This document shows, piece by piece, positions 1 through 7,025 of a DNA stretch of 7,078 bases; within the stretch, counting starts at the first letter, position 1; each line of letters starts with the position of its first letter. The notes under the pieces are model-generated. The model was not told where the DNA came from. It was given only the letters and a program-made list of their open reading frames with translations, and ran no database searches. Where the stretch lies: the NCBI GenBank assembly GCA_003241215.1, contig QFOL01000208.1, positions 1-7,078 of the forward strand. The letters run 5' to 3'. This DNA is from Agrobacterium fabrum. Lineage in GTDB: Bacteria; Pseudomonadota; Alphaproteobacteria; Rhizobiales; Rhizobiaceae. The translations under genes and the position numbers were made by a program.

Positions 1-33
1 ATTTGGATGGGCGTGTCTGACTGTCTCGTTCAT
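1..33 (-). CDS. Start of a gene cut by the left edge, possibly a copper exporter (inferred from its promoter)
   Basis: Only the first 11 codons are in the window. Read on the minus strand from an ATG at 33-31 they give MNETVRHAHPN. The start is supported by a strong purine-rich ribosome site (GAAAGGGG, 41-48) seven bases upstream. It is also supported by a copper-type MerR-family promoter at 56-86 pointing into the gene. The fragment is too short to identify by sequence. Its two histidines fit a metal-handling N-terminus but prove nothing. In rhizobia, promoters of this type commonly drive the Cu(I)-exporting P-type ATPase (copA/actP), sometimes with its own regulator gene, so that is the leading inference. 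A copper chaperone or the cueR/hmrR regulator itself are alternatives. I am fairly sure a gene starts here and only moderately sure of the copper role. Confidence 0.6.
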   Translation of the reverse strand, partial: MNETVRHAHPN

Positions 34-55
34 GGGAAATCCCCTTTCGAGACCC

Positions 56-86
56 TATGTAGGGCTTCCCATGATGGGAAGGTCAA
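56..86 (-). promoter_or_regulatory. CueR/HmrR-type (copper-responsive MerR family) promoter and operator
   Basis: On the minus strand a perfect -35 hexamer start, TTGACC (86-81), is followed by a 19-base spacer (80-62) and a -10-like TACATA (61-56). The spacer region holds a perfect 17-base dyad, CTTCCCATGATGGGAAG as read on the plus strand (65-81). A 19-base spacer with a CTTCCC/GGGAAG dyad starting in the -35 box is the hallmark of promoters activated by copper-sensing MerR proteins. These proteins untwist the over-long spacer. ZntR, MerR and CadR operators have different half-sites. The promoter points to the gene starting at 33, with a predicted leader of only about 15 bases. The regulator gene itself is not in this window. 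Confidence 0.8.
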
Positions 87-196
87 GGTACGGGCGAGTT
101 TTTTGTTGAACACACAATCGTGAGTACGGGCACCGGCCATAAAAGCAGGAATTTACACCGTTTGCCGCTGCGATCGAACGGCCGCGCGGTCGCCTC

Positions 197-805
197 TCAG
201 GCCACGACCCGTCTGGCGAGATAAACCGTCGCCCCACCGCATTGCGGATCGTTGACGATGTGATCGAGAAGCCGGAACCCGTGTGCGGCGAGCAGGCTTT
301 CATAATCTTCGCGCGCAAGGCTGGCGTGATAAAGCGGCCTGCCCTGAAACGTGCCCATCGCTTCCCCATGCCCCGGCCCGGCCGTGAACATCAGGGCCGC
401 ACCGTCATTGGCGTGCTGGCGGAAAGTGCCGAACATCAGACGCTGATCTTCAGGCTTCAGATGGAAAAAACTGTGCCAGGCGATCAAACCGTCAAACCGG
501 CGACCGAGAGCCAGCTCGCGCATATCGGCGACCGCCCAGAGGTTTTCCGGAAACCGGCTGCGGCAAAGTTCGATCAGCGGCAGGGACGCGTCGATGCCCG
601 TGACGTCATAACCGCTGGCGATGAAATAGCCGGCAATCGGTTCGCCTGAACCGCAGCCGATATCGAGAATGGAACCGCCGTCGGGCAAAAGCGAGATGAA
701 CCTGTCCAGCCAGGGTTTTTCGGCGAGGGAGCGGCCGCGCTCCCTGTCGAAATCAGCGCCGTGTTCGGTATAGAGCCCGATGACATCGCAGGAGGCATTC
801 GACAT
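197..805 (-). CDS. Class I SAM-dependent methyltransferase
   Basis: A 202-residue cytoplasmic protein with a single Rossmann-type methyltransferase domain. Motif I (ILDIGCGSGE, about residues 46-55) is the SAM-binding glycine loop. VTGIDAS (68-74) carries the acidic residue expected to bind the ribose. WAVADMREL (90-98) and FDGLIAWHSFFHL (104-116) match the later motifs of the Methyltransf_25/11 type. The substrate cannot be told from sequence; small-molecule substrates are usual for this compact size. The frame extends 14 codons upstream to an ATG at 847. I chose the ATG at 805 because GGAAAGGA lies nine bases before it and the extra residues look non-conserved. The beta-lactamase gene ends 48 bases upstream on the same strand, so cotranscription is likely. 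No obvious hairpin plus T-run follows the stop. Confidence 0.85.
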   Translation of the reverse strand: MSNASCDVIGLYTEHGADFDRERGRSLAEKPWLDRFISLLPDGGSILDIGCGSGEPIAGYFIASGYDVTGIDASLPLIELCRSRFPENLWAVADMRELALGRRFDGLIAWHSFFHLKPEDQRLMFGTFRQHANDGAALMFTAGPGHGEAMGTFQGRPLYHASLAREDYESLLAAHGFRLLDHIVNDPQCGGATVYLARRVVA

Positions 806-853
806 GTCCCGATATCCTTTCCCGGGTTCAAGGCATCCCGACCACACCGCTCT

Positions 854-1711
<858 letters not shown>

Positions 1712-1762
1712 TCATTTGCCGGAATGGCCGGAAGCTGTCTTTGATTTCAGACAAGTCGTATC

Positions 1763-1785
1763 CCGAAACCGTGACACGCTTTCGG
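1763..1785. promoter_or_regulatory. 23-base interrupted dyad between ycgN and the beta-lactamase gene
   Basis: CCGAAA (1763-1768) pairs perfectly with TTTCGG (1780-1785), and CGT (1770-1772) with ACG (1776-1778), leaving one mismatch per side and a three-base centre. This gives nine of ten possible pairs. It lies 85-107 bases upstream of the beta-lactamase ATG and 64 bases past the ycgN stop. It could be an operator for the beta-lactamase promoter or a ycgN transcript hairpin. No T-run follows it on the minus strand, so a classical intrinsic terminator is less likely. A smaller hairpin, TCCGCA-TTT-TGCGGA (1697-1711), lies in the beta-lactamase leader. I found no convincing -35/-10 pair in this 170-base gap. 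Confidence 0.4.
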
Positions 1786-1848
1786 ATGACATGCCTTAAG
1801 AGAATGATGGGGCAGGAATAGGACCAAAACGAAAATTGACTCTTTCCA

Positions 1849-2328
1849 TCAAGTCCGCTGCTTTTCGCCCGCCCTCTCGCCGACCGTCAGCGGCCAGTCG
1901 ACCACATAATCCTCGAAGTCGTCAACATCCACATCGGCCTCGCTGACGGTGCGCCCACGCGCGGAAATGCCGGCCTGATGCACCGTTTCCGTATCGCCGG
2001 AAACGAGATAATGCCACCAGTAGAGATCCTTGCCGTCGCGCACCAGCGCATAGGCGCAGGTGGGCGGCAGCCAGCCGATCTCATGCACCTTCTTCAGGTC
2101 GAGCTGGATACAATCAGGCACGGTGGCGCGGCGGTTTTCATAGTCGGAGCATCGACAGCTCTCACCGTCGAGCAGCACGCAGCGGACCGAGGTGAACACC
2201 ACTTCGCCGGTGTCCCAGTCCTCCAGCTTGTTCAGACAGCACAGGCCGCAGCCGTCGCACAGGCTTTCCCATTCCTCACCGGTCATCTCGGTGAGCGATT
2301 TGGTTTTCCAGAACGGCGCGTCATTCAT
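1849..2328 (-). CDS. ycgN: YcgN/UPF0260 family cysteine-cluster (CxxCxxCC) protein
   Basis: A 159-residue soluble protein of the UPF0260 family, whose function is not established. The signature is an N-terminal cysteine cluster, CDGCGLCC (residues 24-31), followed by Cys50, Cys58, Cys60, Cys73 and Cys91. This is the CxxCxxCC zinc/iron-cluster fold (Pfam PF03692), so metal binding is likely. Other family-typical segments are [26 protein letters not shown] and [12 protein letters not shown]. The C-terminus is acidic and then short and basic. Length is normal for the family. An in-frame ATG nine bases further upstream (2337) exists. I prefer 2328 because an ACGGAA element sits about ten bases before it but almost abuts the 2337 start, and because [12 protein letters not shown] resembles the usual family start. 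It is divergent from the penicillin-binding protein gene across about 250 bases. Confidence 0.93.
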   Translation of the reverse strand: MNDAPFWKTKSLTEMTGEEWESLCDGCGLCCLNKLEDWDTGEVVFTSVRCVLLDGESCRCSDYENRRATVPDCIQLDLKKVHEIGWLPPTCAYALVRDGKDLYWWHYLVSGDTETVHQAGISARGRTVSEADVDVDDFEDYVVDWPLTVGERAGEKQRT

Positions 2329-2392
2329 CGTTAACATTTCCGTTTCATTTTGATTACTTGGACGGGAGTGTTTAACCGGTCCCTAATCCTTT

Positions 2393-2426
2393 ATATCGTA
2401 TCGCCAAGGACTGGTTTGTACGATAT
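2393..2426. promoter_or_regulatory. Perfect 8-base inverted repeat in the divergent ycgN / penicillin-binding protein promoter region
   Basis: ATATCGTA (2393-2400) and TACGATAT (2419-2426) are exact reverse complements separated by 18 bases. They lie in an AT-rich island within a GC-rich chromosome. The island also holds -10-like strings on both strands (TATAAA-like on the minus strand near 2391-2396, TATTTT and CATATT on the plus strand at 2424-2438). This is the only AT-rich part of the gap 2329-2581, so it probably carries the promoters of both genes. The dyad would be well placed as an operator or bidirectional control element. I could not fix a -35/-10 pair with good spacing. The rest of the gap, 2440-2581, shows no clear structure beyond the ribosome site AGGAA (2566-2570) of the next gene. 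Confidence 0.45.
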
Positions 2427-2581
2427 TTTAGCATATTGGCAGGCGGCAGAGGGTCATTGGCCCGCGAAAGGCCGCCGCGTCAAGCAATTCCGACATAACC
2501 ATGCCACGGTTTTGCGTCGGGAATGGGTTGAAGCGCAGAATATCGGCGACCGCGTTGCGTTGAACAGGAACACATCGGCAC

Positions 2582-4774
2582 GTGCAGGAAGAAAAAGACG
2601 AAAAAAAAGGCCGTAAAAAACGGCACATCCTGCTCCGGATCGATAGCTTCATCGACTCCGGCCTGTGGACGGCTGCGGCAAGGCTGGTGGATTTCTGGGA
2701 AGACGTCACCATCGCCTCGCGCAAGCTGCATGTGCGCGGCTGGAAGAAGCTTCTCGTCAACCTCACCTGCGACGCGCTGACCTTCGGAACGGCGGGTTCC
2801 GTCGTGCTTCTGGCGCTCGCCATGCCCGCCTTCGAGGAAACCAAGAAGGACTGGCGTTATCGCGGCGATTTCGCCGTGACCTTCCTTGATCGCTACGGCA
2901 ACACCATCGGCCATCGCGGCATCATCCACGAAGACTCCGTCCCGATCGACCAGATGCCTGACCATTTCATCAAGGCGGTGCTGGCGACCGAGGACCGGCG
3001 CTTCTTCGACCATTTCGGCATCGATTTCATCGGCCTTGCCCGCGCCATGAGCGAAAACGCCCGCGCCGGCGGCGTTGTCCAGGGCGGCTCGACGCTGACG
3101 CAGCAGCTTGCCAAGAACCTGTTCCTCACCAATGAGCGTTCGCTGGAGCGCAAGATCAAGGAAGCCTTCCTCGCCTTGTGGCTTGAGGCCAACATGTCGA
3201 AGAAGGAAATCTTGAGCCTTTATCTCGACCGCGCCTATATGGGCGGGGGCACCTTCGGCGCGGCGGCGGCGGCGCAGTTTTATTTCGGCAAGAACCTGAC
3301 CGATGTGACGCTGGCGGAATCCGCCATTCTGGCCGGACTGTTCAAGGCGCCGGCCAAATATGCGCCGCATGTCAACCTGCCGGCCGCCCGTGCCCGCGCC
3401 AACACCGTGCTTTCCAACCTGGTGCAGAGCGGGTTGATGACCGAGGGCCAGGTGATCGGCGCGCGGCGCAACCCCGCCACCGTCATCGACCGCGCCGATG
3501 TGAAGGCGCCGGATTATTTCCTCGACTGGGCTTTCGATGAAGTGCAGCGGCTGGCCGCCGAGGGCAAGTTCAAGGACCACACCGTCGTCGTGCGCACCAC
3601 CATCGATACCGGTCTGCAGCAGGCGGCCGAACAGGCGATGGAAATGGGCCTGCGCGAATTCGGCGAAGGTTACCGCGTCAAGCAGGGCGCGATGGTGATG
3701 ATCGAGAATGGCGGCGGCGTGCGCGCCATGGTCGGCGGCCGCGATTATGGCGAAAGCCAGTTCAACCGCGCCACGGCCGCACTTCGTCAGCCGGGCTCCT
3801 CCTTCAAGGTCTATACCTACTCGGCCGCCATGGAAAAGGGCATGAAGCCGGAGACGCTGATCTCCGACGCGCCGGTGACCTGGCGCGGCTGGTCGCCGCA
3901 GAATTACGGCCGTTCCTATGCCGGCAGGGTGACGCTGCAGATGGCGCTCGCCAAATCCTACAACACCGTGCCGGTGCGTCTTGCCAAGGACGTGCTCGGC
4001 ACGCAGGTCATCGTCGATACCGCCAAGGCCATGGGTGTCGCCACACCGCTGCGCAGCGACAAGACCATTCCGCTCGGCACCTCCGAAGTGACGGTTCTGG
4101 ATCAGGCCACCGCCTACGCGGTTTTTCCGGCCGACGGCATGCAGTCGCGCCGCCACGGCATCGAGCAGGTGCTGGATTACGAGGGCAATGTTCTCTACGA
4201 TTTCAGCCACAACGAAGCGCCCGCCAAACGGGTGCTTTCCGAAGACGCCAATTCGAAGATGAACCAGATGCTGGTGACCATCCCGGTCATGGGCACGGCG
4301 CGGCGCGGCGCGCTGGATAACGGCATCGTTTCCGGCGGCAAGACCGGCACCTCGCAGGCCTATCGCGACGCCTGGTATGTGGGTTTCACCGGCAATTACA
4401 CCACGGCGGTCTGGTTCGGTAACGACGATTTCACCCCGATGAACAACATGACCGGCGGCGCGCTTCCGGCCATGGCCTTCAAGCGGCTGATGGATTACGC
4501 CCATCAGGGCATGGAGCTGCGCCCGATCCCCGGCATCCAGAACCCGCTGCCGACCGGCGCGCGCCCGCAGCCTTCGGCACAGGTCGCCGCCGCAGCCACC
4601 AGCACACCCGCCATGCCGGCGCTCACCCGCCCGCGCTCGCTTTCCGCCGAGGCGACGCGTGTGATCCGCTCCATCGCCAAGAAGATGAAGGACGCTTCGG
4701 CCTTGAGCGTGACGGCGCAGAAGGTGGCGGATGCATCATTGCGCGAGGGCGCGGAGGATGCGGCGCGGCAGTGA
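2582..4774 (+). CDS. Bifunctional class A penicillin-binding protein (glycosyltransferase GT51 plus transpeptidase)
   Basis: A 730-residue inner-membrane enzyme that polymerises lipid II into glycan strands and crosslinks them in the periplasm. A basic cytoplasmic N-terminus (about 1-57) precedes one membrane anchor (about 60-83). The GT51 domain shows EDRRFFDHFGID with catalytic Glu137, GGSTLTQQLAKN (168-179), ERKIKEAFLALWLE (189-202) and the KKEILSLYLDRAYMGGG region (207-223). The transpeptidase domain shows SSFK (Ser406 nucleophile, Lys409), SYN (459-461) and KTG (587-589). All catalytic residues are intact. A Pro/Ala-rich and then basic tail fills about 650-730. The GTG start is the only reasonable one: an in-frame stop lies at 2561-2563, no other start occurs between, and AGGAA (2566-2570) precedes it. 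It resembles the PBP1A/1B group of rhizobia (mrcA/mrcB/ponA-like), but I cannot say which paralogue. A palindromic repeat follows 42 bases after the stop. Confidence 0.95.
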   Translation: MQEEKDEKKGRKKRHILLRIDSFIDSGLWTAAARLVDFWEDVTIASRKLHVRGWKKLLVNLTCDALTFGTAGSVVLLALAMPAFEETKKDWRYRGDFAVTFLDRYGNTIGHRGIIHEDSVPIDQMPDHFIKAVLATEDRRFFDHFGIDFIGLARAMSENARAGGVVQGGSTLTQQLAKNLFLTNERSLERKIKEAFLALWLEANMSKKEILSLYLDRAYMGGGTFGAAAAAQFYFGKNLTDVTLAESAILAGLFKAPAKYAPHVNLPAARARANTVLSNLVQSGLMTEGQVIGARRNPATVIDRADVKAPDYFLDWAFDEVQRLAAEGKFKDHTVVVRTTIDTGLQQAAEQAMEMGLREFGEGYRVKQGAMVMIENGGGVRAMVGGRDYGESQFNRATAALRQPGSSFKVYTYSAAMEKGMKPETLISDAPVTWRGWSPQNYGRSYAGRVTLQMALAKSYNTVPVRLAKDVLGTQVIVDTAKAMGVATPLRSDKTIPLGTSEVTVLDQATAYAVFPADGMQSRRHGIEQVLDYEGNVLYDFSHNEAPAKRVLSEDANSKMNQMLVTIPVMGTARRGALDNGIVSGGKTGTSQAYRDAWYVGFTGNYTTAVWFGNDDFTPMNNMTGGALPAMAFKRLMDYAHQGMELRPIPGIQNPLPTGARPQPSAQVAAAATSTPAMPALTRPRSLSAEATRVIRSIAKKMKDASALSVTAQKVADASLREGAEDAARQ

Positions 4775-4816
4775 GGTTGCGGCGCGGGCAAGACCTTGTT
4801 GCCGGAGTACTTGGCT

Positions 4817-4974
4817 TTACCCCCCTCTGCCCTGCCGGGCATCTCCCCCACAAGGGGGGAGATCGGCAAAAGGCGCTACCACCACTTCATTCGCAAAGGT
4901 TGAGATAGGCGAGACCTCACCGCAAATCGATCTCCCCCTTGTGGGGGAGATGCCCGGCAGGGCAGAGGGGGTAA
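4817..4974. repeat. Composite palindromic intergenic repeat, RIME-like, possible bidirectional terminator
   Basis: Two arms of 49 bases (4817-4865) and 47 bases (4928-4974) are reverse complements, differing only by one base in each of two homopolymer runs. They enclose a 62-base centre (4866-4927). Each arm contains smaller palindromes: CTCCCCC with GGGGGAG around a short ACAA loop, and GCCC-TGCC-GGGC. The core reading CTGCCCTGCCGGGCATCTCC is of a kind repeated through Rhizobiales genomes; I recall it as similar to the Rhizobium intergenic mosaic (RIME) elements, without having checked. No flanking target duplication or coding capacity is seen. It lies between the convergent ends of the penicillin-binding protein gene and argP, so it could end or stabilise both transcripts. 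The rest of the gap 4775-5033 shows nothing else. Confidence 0.85.
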
Positions 4975-5033
4975 GCGTCACGCTCCCCGTCTCTACAATC
5001 GGAAAACCGCGACCCCATCTGGCGCAAGATGCT

Positions 5034-5939
5034 TCACGGCATCGGGGTCAACACCCCCCTCGCCGTCTCCACCACATGCGACGTCAACACCCCGAGGCGC
5101 TCCGCCGCGAGCCGGTTGACCTGCCAGTAAAGCGGAATATCGAGCGGCGTGCCGGGAACGACCTCCACCAGCCGCCCCGCCTTGAGATGCTCCCCCACAA
5201 GCTGCACCGGGTTGAGCCCCCAACCCATGCCGGCAAGGCTCGCCTTCACGAAACCGTCGGTCGAGGGCAGCCAGTGGGTGGGATAGGCGATATCCTCGCC
5301 CAGCACCTGCCTGACCCAGCTCGCCTGCAGCCTGTCCTTCTGGTTGAAGGTCAGCCCCGGCGCGCGGGCAAGGGCTGCAGGCGTCACACCCCCGGCGAAA
5401 TGGCGGGCCATGAAATCCGGGCTGGCGGTGGCGTGATAACGCAGCACGCCGAGGGCCAGGACCCGGCAGCCCTGCACGGGCTTGGCATGGGCGGTGACGG
5501 CTGCAAGCACCCTGCCGCCGCGCAGCCATTCCACCGTGTGATCCTGATCGTCCACCGCGATATTGACGAGATAATCGCTGCCGCCGGTGAATTTTGACAC
5601 TGCATCCAGAAACCAGGTGCCGAGACTGTCGGCGTTTGTGGCAATGTTGAGCGTGACCCGCTCCTGCGTCGATCCCGCCTCCGCCAGCGCCGGAAGCTCT
5701 CGGAACAATTCGTTTTCCAGCATGCCGACATGATCCATGTGCCGGCAGAGCCATTCGCCCTTCTCCGTCGCCACACACGGGTTGCCGCGCACGATCAGCA
5801 CCACGCCAAGCCGCTCCTCCAGCTGCTTGATGCGCTGGGAAACGGCCGATGGCGTGACGCACAGCACCTGCGCCGCCTTTTCGAAACTGCCGGTCTGGGC
5901 AACGAGCGCCACGGCCCGCATGGAGGGATAATCGAGCAT
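5034..5939 (-). CDS. argP: LysR-family transcriptional regulator of the ArgP/LysG type
   Basis: A 301-residue DNA-binding regulator of normal LysR length. The N-terminal winged helix-turn-helix spans about residues 3-60, and CVTPSAVSQRIKQLEERLG (27-45) covers the recognition helix and start of the linker helix. It closely resembles ArgP (IciA) and LysG. The effector-binding domain occupies about 94-297 and contains the subfamily segment STDGFVKASLAGMGWGLNP (226-243 region). ArgP/LysG proteins sense lysine and arginine (LysG also histidine) and activate the exporter gene argO/lysE. Here a LysE homologue is divergent, which strongly supports this role. The ATG at 5939 has GAGG about seven bases upstream. 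Two distinct palindromic repeats flank the gene, 59 bases past the stop and 61 bases before the start. The second pushes the two divergent genes apart to 366 bases. Confidence 0.92.
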   Translation of the reverse strand: MLDYPSMRAVALVAQTGSFEKAAQVLCVTPSAVSQRIKQLEERLGVVLIVRGNPCVATEKGEWLCRHMDHVGMLENELFRELPALAEAGSTQERVTLNIATNADSLGTWFLDAVSKFTGGSDYLVNIAVDDQDHTVEWLRGGRVLAAVTAHAKPVQGCRVLALGVLRYHATASPDFMARHFAGGVTPAALARAPGLTFNQKDRLQASWVRQVLGEDIAYPTHWLPSTDGFVKASLAGMGWGLNPVQLVGEHLKAGRLVEVVPGTPLDIPLYWQVNRLAAERLGVLTSHVVETARGVLTPMP

Positions 5940-6000
5940 TACGGCACCTCATGCAGGGTTTGGAGGTGGCGTGGGGGCCCTGGAAGCCATAGGCGACGGC

Positions 6001-6127
6001 CTCTCCTTCCCTCATTCCTGTGCTTGTCACAGGAATCCAGTCGACGCACGCGGCGGAAGAGTCTTTTCAGCCCAAGGACTTGGGCTGGCTGGATTCCTGT
6101 GACGAGCACAGGAATGAGGGTGGAGAG
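6001..6127. repeat. Second palindromic intergenic repeat, between argP and lysE
   Basis: Arms 6001-6040 and 6089-6127 are reverse complements apart from one single-base gap and two mismatches. Each arm has its own perfect hairpin: ATTCCTGTG and CACAGGAAT around a five-base loop. The 48-base centre (6041-6088) contains a third hairpin, CAGCCCAAG-GA-CTTGGGCTG (6068-6087), so the element can fold into a three-headed structure. The CTCATTCCTGTG...CACAGGAATCCAG unit looks like a dispersed repeat common in Agrobacterium/Rhizobium genomes (recognition, not searched). No open reading frame of its own and no clear target duplication are visible. It is unrelated in sequence to the repeat at 4817-4974. 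Confidence 0.85.
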
Positions 6128-6196
6128 ATGGCAACGTTGTGGAAAACCGAGAGGTTGAAGAGAGAAGTGCGCCATTAGCTCAGCTTATCTGGATTG

Positions 6197-6219
6197 AGTT
6201 TATTTAACTGGATTAAACT
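6197..6219. promoter_or_regulatory. Candidate ArgP operator / lysE promoter region
   Basis: AGTTTA (6197-6202) and TAAACT (6214-6219) are exact reverse complements separated by 11 bases, giving a 23-base AT-rich dyad typical in size of LysR-family sites. It overlaps a direct repeat of CTGGATT (6189-6195 and 6208-6214, 19 bases apart). It lies 87 bases before the lysE ATG, in the only AT-rich stretch of the 366-base argP-lysE gap. TTGAGT (6194-6199) could be a -35 box, but no good -10 sits at 17 bases, as is common for activated promoters. ArgP binding is inferred from the gene pair. No footprint-like match to a published ArgP consensus could be tested. Confidence 0.45.
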
Positions 6220-6305
6220 ATCTGACGGAAATATCCAAGCACTCGGTCCGGAAGCAACGCCTTCGGCCACTCCACATATGGACAGAGGCAGGGGCCGCGA
6301 CGCGC

Positions 6306-6914
6306 ATGGACACACAGATCTTCTTTACCGGCCTGACGATGGGCCTCAGCCTCATCGTCGCCATCGGCGCGCAGAATGCCTTCGTTCTGAAGCAGGGGCT
6401 GGCGCGCTCGCATGTGTTTGCCGTCTGCGCCACCTGTGCGATTTCCGACGCGCTGCTGATTACCGTCGGCGTGTTCGGTTTTCAGCGGATCAGCGCCATC
6501 ATGCCGGCGCTCGATCCCATCATGCGTTATGCCGGCGCCGCCTTCCTCATCTGGTATGGTGCGAAAAGCCTGCATTCGGCGTTGCGTTCATCGGAGGCGC
6601 TGTCGGTGGCCGAGCGGCAGGAGGCGAGCCTGTGGCAGACGCTCGCCATCTGCCTGGCGCTGACTTTCCTCAATCCGCATGTCTATCTCGATACCGTGGT
6701 GCTGCTCGGCACGATTTCCACACAGTTTCCCGGTTTCGAAAAGACCTTTGCGGCGGGCGCGGCGACCGGCTCGCTGCTGTTCTTCTTTTCGCTGGGTTAT
6801 GGCGCGCGCTGGCTGCGGCCGATCTTCGAAAAACCCTCCGCCTGGCGCATTCTCGAAGGCGTCATCGCCATCACCATGTGGGCCATCGCCTTCAAGCTGG
6901 TCATGGGTGCATGA
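6306..6914 (+). CDS. lysE: LysE/ArgO family basic amino acid exporter
   Basis: A 202-residue inner-membrane protein, normal for the LysE superfamily. It has about six hydrophobic segments, near residues 4-24, 38-58, 71-91, 109-135, 146-167 and 182-201. Family signatures are AIGAQNAFVLKQGL (19-32) in the first helix and FLNPHVYLDTVVLLG (121-135) with its conserved Asn-Pro and Asp. LysE and ArgO export L-lysine and/or L-arginine, or toxic analogues such as canavanine, driven by the membrane potential or proton gradient. The divergent ArgP/LysG-type regulator supports this specificity over other LysE-family (RhtB-like) substrates. The ATG at 6306 follows an AGGGG stretch (6290-6294) about 11 bases upstream. 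The gene ends with TGA at 6912-6914. Which amino acid dominates cannot be read from sequence. Confidence 0.93.
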   Translation: MDTQIFFTGLTMGLSLIVAIGAQNAFVLKQGLARSHVFAVCATCAISDALLITVGVFGFQRISAIMPALDPIMRYAGAAFLIWYGAKSLHSALRSSEALSVAERQEASLWQTLAICLALTFLNPHVYLDTVVLLGTISTQFPGFEKTFAAGAATGSLLFFFSLGYGARWLRPIFEKPSAWRILEGVIAITMWAIAFKLVMGA

Positions 6915-6945
6915 GGACAGGAATTTCGCGCTCCGGTCACTTTCA

Positions 6946-7000
6946 CGAGGACTAAACAAGCCACGCCATTTTACACACGGGGAATCAGTGATAGTCCTCG
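6946..7000. repeat. 9-base inverted repeat between lysE and the next gene
   Basis: CGAGGACTA (6946-6954) and TAGTCCTCG (6992-7000) are exact reverse complements with a 37-base spacer. They lie in the 111-base gap between the lysE stop and the next gene start. There is no T-run after the second arm, so a standard intrinsic terminator is unlikely. It could be a weak transcript structure or an operator of the gene at 7026. Chance occurrence cannot be excluded. Confidence 0.3.
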
Positions 7001-7025
7001 ACCTGTTCATAAACGGGAAAACAGC

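Noticed and set aside
87..140. T6 run and a GTACGGGC direct repeat (88-95, 124-131) as a terminator or operator array
   Set aside because: No stem precedes the T-run on the plus strand and no plus-strand gene needs terminating here. On the minus strand it is an A-run. An 8-base repeat pair alone is too weak.
806..847. Upstream in-frame ATG (847) for the methyltransferase
   Set aside because: The ATG at 805 has a better-placed ribosome site, and the 14 extra residues do not look like part of the fold.
2480..4504. A 674-codon open frame on the minus strand, antisense to the penicillin-binding protein gene
   Set aside because: It is His/Gly/Arg-rich with no recognisable domain and lies opposite a gene with every catalytic motif intact. 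Long antisense frames are expected in GC-rich genes with biased third positions.
4731..5597. A 288-codon plus-strand frame across the first repeat and the 3' part of argP
   Set aside because: It starts inside the end of the penicillin-binding protein gene, reads through the palindrome and overlaps argP in antisense. It has no plausible start signal or domain.
6170..6183. GCCATTAGCTCAGC resembles the 5' end and D-arm of a tRNA
   Set aside because: No anticodon stem, no T-arm consensus and no acceptor complement follow at the right distances.
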